Position numbers and translations under genes: made by a program. From Phytophthora quininea (taxonomy: Eukaryota > Oomycota > Peronosporomycetes > Peronosporales > Peronosporaceae), in assembly GCA_011947345.1 (NCBI GenBank), contig JAAVTG010000528.1, positions 186,001 through 250,000 of the forward strand: a stretch of DNA of 64,000 nucleotides, written 5' to 3'. Each line of letters opens with the position of its first letter. The stretch's first letter is position 1. Positions 41,152-52,541 of this stretch are shown piece after piece. The notes beneath the pieces were generated by a model. The model did not search any database. It was not told the origin of the DNA and was given only the letters and a program-made list of their open reading frames with translations.

Positions 41152-43519
41152 ATGGAGCCCAAGGTGGACCCGCCGGACCCAGGCTCCACATTAAGGCAAG
41201 GGCCAGAGAATACGTTTGAAGACCATTATGAGAAGCAGCAGAGCCAACCCCACAAACCCCATGAAAACAGCAGCAGCACGGCAACCAAGGGAGAAGGACA
41301 ACAACAGCCAACAAGAGGAGGACAACAGGGCCAGGCGAAGATTGGAACAACACATCGGAGGACAAGGCACCAGAGGGCGAAGACATGAAGACGAAATTCA
41401 AGGAAATGTTTAACAGCGCTAAAAGCAGCACGGGCGACAGCCAGGAGAAGGGGAAAGCCCCACCAGGTGAAGCAGAAGTTGCAGCAATGCTCTTTATATC
41501 CGACAACCAGCACCAAGTAGTCGGAAGAGACAAACAACCAGCGGACACGAAGCGAAGCATTGATCTAAAGCCAGAAGAACGACAAGCCCTCCACGAATTG
41601 TTCAAGGTAGAAATTGTAGAGCAAGATGGGACAGAAAACCAATGGAAGAATCGTCTTCGAGACCTGATAAGAGCAACAGATTCTCCCAAGAGAAACCTTC
41701 TGGACTCCATCAAATTAAGGATCCACGAAGTGCAAGTACGAAAAGTCCAGAACGCCAACCCGTGGGCGAATAATGTGCTAGTTGGAAGAAGTGAAGACGA
41801 GGACGAATTGATGGAAGCAGAGCAATCTCCAGTTATGAAATTTAAGCCGGACATCTATACCGAGAAAGAGATCGCGGAACTACGAGAACTCTTCGAGACG
41901 AGGTACGATTTCCCAACGGAATTGCGGCAACCCACTGCAAACGAGAAGAAGATCATTAAAGGACTGCTCGAAGGGACAATACTAGCCCAAGTATTGCCGC
42001 AGTTTATGAAAAGAACATGTGACAATAGGATTCTGCGGGTCATCCAAAACACGATTATAGCCCAAGTAGAAGGAGAATTGATGTTCAAGCTGCCAGCAAC
42101 ATTTCCTGTTTACCCCGATTTCCAGACCCGGGACCGGCTATTGACAGCGATCCTACAGGGGGCTCAGCGAGGACAACAAGACGCAGAGCAGCTAACTAAG
42201 ATGCTCGGAGAAACGAAGCAAGTGGCATATAACGCACAACAGCACTCCATTCACCTGTTCTTTTGGACCAGAGAAGCGGCGGCAAAATGGACAAAAGTCG
42301 TCAACTATATTCCGTTTAGAAACCGAGGGTTCAGACTGGAAAACGTTCATGCAGCGGAGGGGAGCTAGACGGAACACCAGTGGAAAGAGCTCAAAGAGTA
42401 TGGGGAAGGCAGATCGGCAAAGACGGGATCAAGAATGAAAGGCGCCAAGATAGACACCGCATTAAATTACTCAACGTCTCGAGGTTCTTTGATGAACCGG
42501 GGCTTGACGCGTACCTCAGGGCCAATTTCCCCGGTACTTTCAATACGTACCAAGAACCAAAGTATGGGAGACAGACGTTTCAAACGGGAGCTTGGGAAAT
42601 CTTCTTTAAAAGCTCCGGGTGCCCGCGATTCTTAGATGGCATGAGATTCATCAACTGGAAAGGGACAAAAATTCTTATTCATCACGTCGAATCGAGCCCA
42701 TCACCACCATGCTATTGTTGCGGCATCCCCGGTCACACCGCAATCAAATGCAGAGCCAACCCAGACGCTTGGAAGTACTCATCGAGATGTATTACGGTAA
42801 CGGCAACAGAGTTGGCGAGATTCCGCAAGCAGCAAGCAACAGTAACGAGCTTCCAAGAATTGGAAACAATGTGGAAACAGATGAAGAAACCCGACACCTA
42901 TGCGCAGGCGGAACATGAGGAGGAGGACGACCAACTCGAGGTGAGGGCTTCTCAAGAACAGGGCGGTAACAGAACAGAGGAAGAAGGTGAATGGCTCACG
43001 CAGGTAAACAAAAAGAAAAAACAAGGATCACCTAAGCTGCTGAGAAGACCACCCCAGAACCAGGAACACGCAAATAGCGAGTCATCCGACGGCCAGCAGA
43101 AGCAGGATACAAACGACCAGAAACCTGAAATGAGAAGCCACACAGGCCACAAGAACTCACCAGAAGTAATGGACCTGATAAGCCCATCAGAGGACGAGCA
43201 GGAGCAAAGCGAACCAATGTTCGGACCACCAGCTCCACCCAGGACCCCTTACCCGAAGCATTACGAGCGCGACCAGAGGCTTCTGCACGAAGGAGTAAAG
43301 AAGTCGACGAAGGAAATTGATTGGACGCTTACGGATCAACTTAAAAGCATCAACCTGGAAAAGGAGAAAGAGGTATCGGTGAGGGAAAGTGGGCTCAAGG
43401 CAGTAGCTACCCCTGCAACCGGAAATTGTCAATACTACAGCATTGCGATGGCGCTGACCAACTCGGATTTTGATACCAAAGCTGGAGCTGAAGCTGTCGT
43501 GCACATGACAAAAAACTAA
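41152..43519 (+). pseudogene. LINE ORF1: nucleic-acid-binding protein with CCHC finger and start of an OTU-like domain
   Basis: An N-terminal Gln/Lys-rich frame (41152-41388) passes into 41385-42368, then by a frame change at about 42365 into 42380-43519. The CCHC zinc knuckle CYCCGIPGHTAIKC lies at 42713-42754. A long Glu/Gln/Lys-rich linker follows. Near 43405 the frame reads ATPATGNCQYYSIAMAL, matching the catalytic Cys region of OTU proteases (usually D-G-N-C; the Asp is Thr here). Known: ORF1 proteins bind LINE RNA, and OTU domains remove ubiquitin. Whether this OTU is active is doubtful. Confidence 0.7.
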
Positions 43520-43559
43520 AAAAGGACTACAAAAAGCAGTAAAGTACGGCTTTGATCAA

Positions 43560-44058
43560 GAATTCTCTCCTAGGATTCGCGAGGATATACTACGATCGCA
43601 CACGGGAACGGCCCCACAGTTGAAGAACGACACTTCGGCCAAGTTGTTCAGAGACTTAATTCGCGACATAAGTGAATCAACATCGGAGAGGTCAGAAATG
43701 ATTCCGAAAAAGCTCTGGGGGAGATCTGACTCTCAGAATGGCAGCAAAATTCCTAAAGAGACCGATTTTTGTTGTGGTACATGCATACAGTGGACAACCA
43801 CCAAGTTACCAAGTCTACGAACCCGTCGTTAGAATAACCGAAGACTACATTCTAGAAACGGCAAAAGAATACCTGTACTCAAGCGAAGATACAAAACAAT
43901 GGCTCAGACGATTGCAGAAGAAGTGTGATATCCAGAAAGACCGGGGACACTTACCGATAGTGCTGAAATATGGAGCTCAGCACTACACCCGACTCAGATT
44001 CGGAGGGGAACAAAGAGAACAGGTCCGTGAGGAAAGTGGGCTACAAAAGTCGGGATAA
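43560..44058 (+). pseudogene. C-terminal half of the OTU-like domain
   Basis: After a frame break at 43519 the coding resumes. FLKRPIFVVVHAYSG (about 43749) and HLPIVLKYGAQHYTRLRF (about 43951-44002) fit the end of an OTU domain, the last containing the expected catalytic His. The stop at 44058 overlaps the start of the next frame by one base. Confidence 0.6.
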
Positions 44059-45180
44059 TGAGCCCTCCAGAAGCCCAAGACGTCGAACAGGAATTGGAGG
44101 CACAGCTTCAAAGCACAAAACTGGAAGAACAGGATAAAGAGGAGCTTCGCGGAATCCTGAAATACGGAGGATCGCGTAAATTGGAGCTCCTCACGGGTAC
44201 AACGGTCGGAGCACACGGGATATCTCCAGGGGTTCAAAGATGCTTGTTGAACACGGACTGGAATAATCCATCACAAGTAAAATTAATACAGACACTCACT
44301 GGAGAGAAACAAGAAACTCTAAAGAACTGGAAATACCAATTGGAACACGAAGAACCAGAATCTTTCACGACATCGGAGTTCGAAGAGGAATTAGCCAATT
44401 CGCAAGAGTCGGAATGGACACCAAGCCAACAAGACCTGTCGACGGAGAACCATGGCCCAATGTCCAATGAAGAGGAAAGGGACAAAGCACCACAGCGGCA
44501 GTACCGAGGGAGGTTTGCGAAGTCTTCACACTCTCCACACTCCCAACGAGCAGGTAACAACAAACGGAACTCACATTTGAACCAGTGGGATCAACGTCAA
44601 AAGGTTTGGGAGGCGATTAGCGAGTTAGTTTTTCCGGCAACGACAGCTTCACCAGAAGTCTGGAAAGCAGCAGTACAGGAACAGAGTGAACTTCTCTTGA
44701 ACTGGCTGAGAGAAGTGGATTCGCCAGCAGAAGTTCTCAACAGTAGGAGAGCAACTACTCTAGTGGAGTGGACGCGGCCACGCAGAATAGATTGCTTAAT
44801 CCTAGGCCTCCAGGCGCTGTTAAAACACCACGCAGACGGAGATTCAGCAATGAAGGAGGATCATGCGAACGGCGACGACCTGACAGGCGGAGCGGAGGAC
44901 GGTCCCCATTAAAAACGATCGCGAACTGGATAAAATTTCTGGAGGAAAATAAGGGAACAATGGCGGACGACGGCTACATTCACTCGAGAGACCTTTGGGC
45001 GGGCATTGATACACTACAGTCGGATACCATTGCGATACTGGGACTCTGCCGCCGAAAAAATGCGGATAAACTCGCAAGATTGATCATTAGTGCGTATTCG
45101 TACGCCCCAGAGATAGCATCCATTCTGGGGAAAAATTACGAGTACCTCTGGAGGTTAAATCCTCGCTCGACCACTTCCTA
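44058..45180 (+). pseudogene. LINE charged linker ORFs between ORF1 and ORF2
   Basis: Frame 44058-44912 (284 codons, Glu/Gln-rich, with LSTENHGPMSNEEERDK) and the overlapping 44768-45181 have no recognisable domain. Trp-rich spots such as WEAISELVF and LLNWLREVD suggest a folded part. They are probably one coding region broken by frameshifts. Confidence 0.4.
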
Positions 45181-45331
45181 AATGTAATGCAGACCGAAGA
45201 AGGGCTGCGGCAAGTGTACTACGCACAAGGTTCACCTGGAGATTGGACGGGCTTGGAAACCAAACTCTCCATAAGGTTTACCAATACTGGAGAGGAAATA
45301 GAACAAGATCCACTTCCTATGATACAATAAC

Positions 45332-46200
45332 ATGTACAAACCAATCAACTTCGAAGCTGAAACGGGTGGTGACCTGTATGCTGATCTGCATCACCTTGCA
45401 GATAAGTTCTACACGAGCAGCACTACCCAGTCAGCGAAACGAACCACGAGATCGACAGTACAAATAATTACGCAAAATACGCAAGGCTTTAAGGCAAGGA
45501 ACAGGGAGCAATGGATGCGGGGACGGAGACAAAGATTGGAGGACCAACCTGCAGACATAATTTTTATTCAAGAAACACACATCAGCACCGACGATGAGAT
45601 GAACAATGTGAAGAGAATGTGGAACCGAGTATGGGGATCAATCAACCCGACGCACCCACTCAGCTACTGGACAAGAACAGCAGGTGCAGGAGGAGTCGGA
45701 ATACTAGTAAAACCGAAAATTGCACACTTAGTGCAACCATGGAGGCAACAAGAATGGACAAGCAGACGAATGGGGTGAAATACAATGGTTGGGCACTCAT
45801 AAATATTTACGCGCCAGCAAAAAGAACAAGCAGAAAACGTTTTACGCCAACTTAGACCAGTGGGTAGATATAACCACGAAACTGATAGTGGCAGGAGACT
45901 TCAATGCAGTGTTGCATCCTGGAGTCGATAGATTGATTAATGGATCACCGAGCACAAGAAACACGGAGAGTGGCGACCTGGAGAAATTAGTGGAATCGAA
46001 AAAATAGTGGATACAACATGGCTGACAGCACACGTGGACGACGACAGCGTCCCAGATCCTATCCACCATTATACGTACTGGAGAGGTCAATCCGCTAGCA
46101 GGATAGATAGATTCTACGTCAGCGAAGACATTGCCAAACAAGTACAATGGGTCGAAGCCAGACTGCCGAGAACCCCATCAGATCATCAGGAGGTGCGGCT
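45332..46200 (+). pseudogene. LINE ORF2, APE-type endonuclease domain
   Basis: Pieces in three frames carry the family motifs in order: IITQNTQGFKARNREQW (Asn), DIIFIQETHI (Glu), GVGILVKP, WALINIYAPAK, LIVAGDFNAVLHPGVD (Asp, Asn), YWRGQSASRIDRFYVS and PSDHQEVRLW (Asp, His). All catalytic positions are visible despite frameshifts near 45778 and 46005. It nicks target DNA to prime reverse transcription. Confidence 0.8.
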
Positions 46201-48000
46201 TTGGATAGCTTCCCAAAAGGCGCAGAGAAGACAACCAAGACACGCAAAATACCCGATACCGAGTACTCGTCCAGACAAGATGAAAAAACAATTGACCAAG
46301 CACATTAAAAAACTGGTATTGGAATTGGAGAAACAGAGCTGTCCAGCGCGAGCGTGGGACACATTCGCCACTCAGCTTGCCCTCAAGCTAAAGGATATTA
46401 CCAGCAGTGAACGCAAATTTACAGACAATTACTATCGCCGACTACGAGCCAATCTGAGGGAGGAAGTAGCGACGAGGACTGAGATTTTGAAACAGCAGTA
46501 CCGCAGCAGCATCCTTCAAGGGCAAAAGACGTTTGGGAGGAGACTGCAGCCGACTGTAGAAAATTTGAAGGGAGTCTACAAACGAAATGCAAACTGGCAG
46601 AGAGACCAGACCATTGACGAAATTCTGCCGTCACCTGGTCGTATTTACCCAGACAACATGCCCCTAGAAGAAAAAATGGCAAGTGAATGGAGTGAGATTA
46701 TGGGCGCCTCGCATGCCACGACACAAAGGGAGGGCATTGACATAGCGTTAGAAAGGTTTCATAGAATTAAGGACCAGGATCGACTGAAAGCAGAGGACGT
46801 GAAGCTGATGACGAAGTTGATTCAGGAAGAGGAAGTTTTCAGGGCCATAGATCAATTACCTAGAGACAGAACAGGCGGGACAACGGGATTAACGCATGAC
46901 TTCTATAAAGATTACGCCGAGCTACTAGCACCAGTTCTCACGCAAGTATTTCAAGCAATCCAGCAAGGGTCTCCAGCCCCCAGTCGTTCCTAGATGCAGT
47001 GGTTGTCCCGCTGCGTAAGAAAGGGAATTCAACGAGTGCCATGGACTACCGGCCGATCTCGCTTCTGAATACGGCATACAAAATCATGGGGAGAATCTAT
47101 GCCGAGCGGATGCAAAAATTCTTACCCAGAATAATTAGTCACGGCCAGCAAGGTTTCGTACGAGGGCGTCTAATGACGTGGAGCGTAACGATGGTTCAAG
47201 CCATGCTACAGACACTAATTGACAACCCGGCGGTAGACTGGGCGGACTCGGCAGCGATCCTTTGCCTGGATCTCCGTAAAGCCTATGATACGTTAGATCG
47301 CGGCTTCATGATAGCCGCATTACGACAGTTTGGATTTCCGCAGCAGTTCCTAGACATTCTCCACACATTACACACAGGGACGACAGCAAGCTATCTGGTG
47401 AATGGAGTAGAATCGTCCAAGTGGGAGGTTCAATCTGGGATCCGTCAGGGATGCCCGCTAGCCCCGTTACTGTTCATTATTGCTGTGGATTTCCTGGGCA
47501 GGGCAATTCAAACTCACCCAGGAATAAAAGGCATTGAAATTCCAGGCTCAAAGGGTCTTCGACACGCGTTCAGTGGTTTCGTAGATGACAGCACGGTTTA
47601 TCTATCGGAAACCCGGCAATTGAACGTGCTGAACGAAATATTAACTGCGTTCGGAGAGCTTTCAGGACTGCAAGTACAACCGGACAAGAGCGTTCTGATC
47701 CCACTGAATAAAGCATGGAGACAACTTAGCTGTAGAGGATACCCAGTATTGCAAGACGGGGAGAATACGAGAGTCCTGGGATATTATTTTGGAACTCAAG
47801 ATACCACTGAGAGTAACTGGGCCATCCGTCTTCAGAGTGTGAAAAAAGATTACGGGTAGCAGGAAAGACGGCGAACTCGGTACGAGACCGAATACTGCTA
47901 TTTAATACGGTAGCACTTCCTGCTATACTATTCACTGGACAACATATCCCAATTACCCCGAGAGCACTACGACAACTTGAGGATCTTCAAAAGAATTCGT
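46200..48000 (+). pseudogene. LINE ORF2, reverse transcriptase domain
   Basis: The frame 46007-46993 includes a helical linker and RDRTGGTTGLTHDFYKDY. A one-base shift at about 46985 leads to 46999-47859, with YRPISLLNTAYKIMGRIYA, CLDLRKAYDTLDRGFM, SGIRQGCPLAPLLFI and SGFVDDSTVYLSE, the last being the catalytic FVDD. After another shift near 47860 comes LFNTVALPAILFTGQ. The order matches LINE-type RTs, which copy RNA at the nicked target. Confidence 0.85.
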
Positions 48001-50312
48001 CTGGAAGGGAATGATCACGGAAGAGAAAACGCGCCATAAAATATCACCAGGACTTCTGTTTGCCACAGAGGAGCAGGGAGGCTTGGGTTTACAAGACATA
48101 GCGATGGCGTTACGAATAACTCGAATGAACCAGGCCGACCGATGGATGCTGAACCCCGGGATGAATACGGTATTGCATGGCATTCACTAGCTCACCCCGG
48201 AATCTTAGCGACGCGAACCTGCTGTCAATTCACCCCAACATCGACACAGCAAATAAAACGTATGAAGCGAAAAGGACAAAGGAAAAACACGCGAACGAAA
48301 CGAGCCACAGTACAAGAATTGAGACGCTTAGAACTATGGGAAGACATCACAGAGCTTTATCAGCTTCAGCCGGACGAAGATGCAAAGCACCAAGTAGAGA
48401 AACTGAAAAAGAGATAGAATGGTATCCATGCCCAGACGGGATACGATGCAAATTACCACAGCCCAAGCCAGGAGAAGTGAAAGAAAACATAGCAGAGTTT
48501 TATCGCTGGAGCAACTGGAACGACAACTGCTGCGTGGTATCAGAGCAAGGCAGACCGCTACGAAAGGAAGATCTACCCATCATCACACCAGGACAGATGT
48601 ATATTAGATCAACAGCCCCGGGGACTTCATAATAACATTACCACTCGAGCACAGACCTGACACGGAAGGCGAACACCGGCAAATTCGGAGCTGGTGTGCT
48701 TGCGTGCTGGGAAACATCCCACAAAGTACGTGGGAGCAGCGCCTGCAAAAATAAAACCGTGGAACTGGCCACGTTTGGAAAACACCTACCTTTGGTACGC
48801 CACAGAAGACTATGCAGTGCATGGAAAGCTGGCAATAAACTCTTCACAAGCCGTGTTCATTCTCGAGAGAATGGAATCTGGGCGGACTTGGAGAGTAGCA
48901 GTCCGGGACAATAATCCAAAATTTGACGGAGATGCGAATAAATTGCAGGAAAGTCAACGGGGAAGAGGTTTAACATTCCACGTAACACCGCTACTATTCG
49001 TGCTGCCTTGGACGGCGGCAAAAACTACCAGAGCAGAGCGATTGAACGAGGTCATCAGGAAAGATCGAGCTCAGAGACTACGCAGGCAACGCTGCTTCCC
49101 GGTTCAGCAAGTTATTGCGAGAATGGAGAAAGCAGGCGATAAACACAGATGGGCGAGGGCAGCACAGTCTCAAACCACTCAAGAAATCTGGAAAAGGATG
49201 GGACTCTGACCGACTACCAGTGCTGGACAGTGTACAGAATTTCAACTCAGTCCCTAAATCTTTACCATGCTGGATGGCCAGAAGACAGACGATGTAAATA
49301 TGCTAGATGCTTGGAACACCGAGAAACCATCGAACACATACTTTGGGACTGCGAGAGGGCCCAACAGGTATGGAAGCACTGGATAACTCTGCGGCTGGGT
49401 CATTTTCCACATCAACAAGAGATCGACCAGCTCCAGACATTCTTAGCGTCACGAAGAGCACCCACTCCAACTACAGAACTCACCGCTAATGCGCAGACTA
49501 CAATTCCCGAGTGGAGCTGTGAACATGAACAAGCGCTCGCAACGATCTGGAAAATATGGACCACGAGCACACAGTGCATATTATGGAGAATTCGCAACCG
49601 GGAGGTATTTGACGGAGTTGAAATCAGCAGTCAGGCAGCTACAGCGATTGCTGAGAGAGCGGCGCAATTTCAAATTCAGTCGGTCATCAGGGCGTGGATG
49701 GACAACGGCAGTACACTTCTAAAAGGGTGGAGATTAGCACAATGTTACGGTGCAATTCAACATGCTCAGCCGTCCGAAAGCCCAGGTTTCGTGAGGCAAT
49801 GGACAGTGCTACTACATGGACGACTAAATTCTCAGCAAACTACATGGAGAGGTGGATGGATACTATTAGGAGATCTAGGCGACATAGGATACAGCATCTA
49901 CGCAGCAGGGACGATAGGACAGCACACAAGTTTTACGCTCGCAGAGTTAGTGAACAAGCTGCTGGAAGACGCAGTCGCCGCACTGGCACAAGTAACAGTA
50001 CTGCGAACGGCGCAGGTGTGGATACAGAGTTCAACACCGATCAACAGCTCCAGCTTAGCGCACGAGCAACAGTTCAAGACTCTACAAGATGTCAACTGTT
50101 ACCAGTGGACAGTGGGGATGGCAAGAACGACGGCGGCGGTAATCACTTTGCTGAAAAGCTCCAAGGATCAAGACATTGTCTATCATAGACCACTGCCAGA
50201 TCAACTTCACAGAACAATGCAGAAACAACTTCGCCGCAAGAAACCACCAGTTGATACAGCAACCAAAAGTATAAGGCATAGCCTCCAGAGATATCAGGAT
50301 TCTATTAGTTAG
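48001..50312 (+). pseudogene. LINE ORF2 C-terminal region with zinc-binding motif
   Basis: Frames 48142-48417, 48694-49209 and 49149-50312 are fragments of one region. Around 49290-49370 it reads CKYARCLEHRETIEHILWDC, a C-x4-C..H-x4-C zinc-binding motif typical of the end of LINE RTs. The final 300 codons (to 50312) have no recognised domain but are open, suggesting they were coding until recently. Confidence 0.65.
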
Positions 50313-50341
50313 CACATAACGTCAATAGAAGACCTCTTCAC

Positions 50342-50362
50342 ACACGGTTTGGCGTTATTGCA
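50342..50362. repeat. Right target-site duplication of the LINE
   Basis: Copy of 40919-40938 with one extra G (ACACGGTTTGG..). Confidence 0.85.
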
Positions 50363-50448
50363 GTGAACCTAGGACTCGTTATGCACGAGACCAGCAGCTT
50401 GGCAGCGCTGCCGCTAGCTTGGCATGGCTGGGTACGCCTCGCACTACA
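50363..50448 (-). repeat. Right LTR (5' LTR), second part
   Basis: The remaining LTR sequence after the LINE, ending CACTACA at 50442-50448. It matches 35663-35748. Confidence 0.9.
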
Positions 50449-52245
50449 CGAAGACGTAACCAGTTGATGACGAACAAGGTGGATATCACTGACGATATGA
50501 CGTTTGCGCGCTAATGCAAATTGCGAAGTGAGTTGTTTAGATGTTCGTCTACCGGGACTCCCTCGGGCTAGCCTTGTGGCAGCGCCCGAGGTCTTCGCTC
50601 CGCACCTGTTGGCGGAGATTATGAAGACGGCGCGATGACGCGGCGCTGATTATGTAGATCCCGTGTTGACGGTCGTAGATGATGTAGCTGCTGTTGTTGA
50701 CGCGGTGCTGGTGTCGACATTAGTGACGACATTGGTGTCGGGCAGGCGGCGACAGCGTCGTCGTCGTCGTCGTCGTCGGCTTCGTCGTCTGGGATACTCT
50801 ACTGACGAGACATTACTCGCGTGACTCAACTACGCGCTCGAATATCGAGTGGCCAGAGGTACGGTAACGACTACCTCGTTCGCTTCCGGGTTTATGATTT
50901 CGGCAAGCTCATCGCTTTGCTTTTGGTGTCAATGACTCAGCAGCCTGACGGGGTCGATGGATGATTGTCACGATCGATCGGGATGGCCAAGTGAGTGCTA
51001 CCGGAAAGTGGTCTCTGTGCATCCAAGCCAAAGCCACTGGAGACTCTGAAGAAAGAGCGTCCTCGCCACAGCTGCATTGAGACTGAAATTTGCGCCTCGG
51101 TTAAGAGAGACACGTCCCTCTCTCGGCGTGGTGTGAGGCAAACGGGTGGCGAACAATGTGGATACCAGACAAGTTGAAAGAAGTCAACTCCTTCACTTCC
51201 CGCTGCATGATATGGTTTTTAGGAGCTGGTACAAATGTTCACCGATAAACGCGTCGTGCTGTTTCTGTTGTCGATGACCAAGCAGCCCAGTCTCGCAGAT
51301 CTCTCGAAAAACTGCAGCCGACACTGTCAGCTGACCTCGGAACACTTTAAATCGGCTCTGACTCGCGTGTATCACTTGCAATGTCTCCAACCACTTCATT
51401 TAGTTCTCTTTGACCTCATGGAGCTCTGCCCAGTCACCGATTGCTCCTTCCGGACCAACGTTAGCGTGCTCAAGTACGCACATGGCATCGTTCGGATCGC
51501 CCAGTGAATCGCACAGCGCCTTGAACAAGTCGATCGCCACCTCCAGACGTTCGACACAGCCGCTGTCTCCGTCTAGCAGGAAACGCATCGAGCTCCTGCA
51601 GTGGAGGCGGCGGCCGAGTAGTCGCTCTCGCAGCAACTGGTACCGATCGTCTTGGTGCCGAGCCTCCTTGAGTGGGAAAACATATTTCAACGACAACTCG
51701 GAGACCGACACACTCAACGTCGCAGTAGCTCTCACCACGCCAGGAATCAGCGCTTCGATCCGCTTCACCTCGATGTGCGAGTCGCTGAAGTACAGAGCGT
51801 ACCGTCGGAGCTGCAATGTCAGCGCTTTAAACCCGCGGAGTTCTCCCATGGCCGCGTTCGGCAATATGAACAGCTCCAGTCGACGCAGGCTTCTCTGGAT
51901 GTCGGAGTGGCTCTGCATGTCCTCCATGGTGCTAGCATACCAGGGCGACTGGAGACAGGTTTCGATCAGATGAAGCACTTCGCCGACATTGCTCCACCAG
52001 TTTTGTTTCGTGTTGCCCTGGAGCAAAAGTCGTCTGCGCTTCAATTTCATCTCCTGGACCAAATAGCGGAGCTCTAGCCGTTCCTGTTCCTGGCGTTGCT
52101 CTTGCTGCAGACGCAGATCGCGCTGCTTTTGTCGGAAGCGGGCTTGGGCCCGTCGAAGCTGTTCGCGACGGATGGCCTTCTTCCGAGCCTTCTCGTCAGC
52201 TTCGGGCGATTCCGCTTTGCTGGCTGGGGCCTGGAACATGTGAAA
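50449..52245. repeat. Segmental duplication, copy B, second part
   Basis: It resumes the match to copy A at 13668 and continues to about 15455. It includes the GTC microsatellite (about 50756-50780, one unit longer than copy A), the third degenerate RxLR-like repeat (50995-51177) and the bZIP gene. Confidence 0.85.
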
Positions 52246-52293
52246 GTTTTCAAATAGAAGTGGTGTTATGGTAATGCTTTCACGACGAGACAT
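51193..52293 (-). CDS. Atypical bZIP transcription factor, copy B
   Basis: The ATG at 52293 opens MSRRESITITPLLFENF, a start unlike copy A, then the shared KAESPEADEKARKKAIRR. The basic region is REQLRRAQARFRQKQRDL (Leu at the invariant Asn; Ala where copy A has Gly). The frame ends with a TAA at 51400-51402, followed in phase by ATG and a 68-codon frame to 51193, exactly as in copy A. One T fewer than copy A near 52217 puts the N-terminus in another phase, so one copy has a frameshifted or chimeric start. This copy, with a proper ATG and compact N-terminus, is the better candidate for an intact gene. Confidence 0.6.
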
Positions 52294-52541
52294 TCACCAG
52301 CCTAAGATCCTATGATCTCTGCTTCGTGTGCTTCCAAACACCGAGCAAAGTTAACAACTTGCCGCCAACGTCCCATAGTACATCCCATAAACGTCAGCAG
52401 AAGTGAGTCGCAGTAAGAGTGATTCAAAGCTACTCATGCGGAGCATAATCTATCAGGCCCGTTATGATGGCCGAACGCGAGACTTGCAGCAGGAACGAAC
52501 GATCGCACCGACTTTCGGTATAGTTCTGGCAAACGAACCCA

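Larger units (their letters stand above)
40939..50341 (+). mobile_element. Non-LTR retrotransposon (LINE) with APE endonuclease, RT and OTU-like domain
   Basis: 9.4 kb inserted in the Gypsy 5' LTR with a 20-bp target duplication. Order: 5' untranslated region, ORF1 with CCHC finger and OTU-like region, a charged ORF, then ORF2 with endonuclease, RT and a zinc-binding end. Many frameshifts are present. No poly(A) tail is seen; the 3' end is ..GACCTCTTCAC. The 5' end seems complete because the duplication abuts a long untranslated start. Confidence 0.85.
35446..50448 (-). mobile_element. Ty3/Gypsy LTR retrotransposon with chromodomain, containing a nested LINE
   Basis: The LTRs begin TGTAGTG and end CACTACA. 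A flanking duplication CGAAA/CGAAG (35441-35445 and 50449-50453) matches the single CGAAG of the empty site in copy A. The coding order on the minus strand is gag, zinc knuckle, protease, RT, RNase H, integrase, chromodomain. The right (5') LTR is interrupted by a LINE at 40939-50341. Without the LINE the element is about 5.6 kb. Several frameshifts are present. Established knowledge: gene order RT-RNase H-integrase and an integrase-linked chromodomain define chromovirus-type Gypsy elements. Confidence 0.9.

Noticed and set aside
41117..41854. 245-codon minus-strand hydrophobic ORF
   Set aside because: Antisense to the LINE ORF1; hydrophobicity comes from complementing Lys/Glu/Gln codons.
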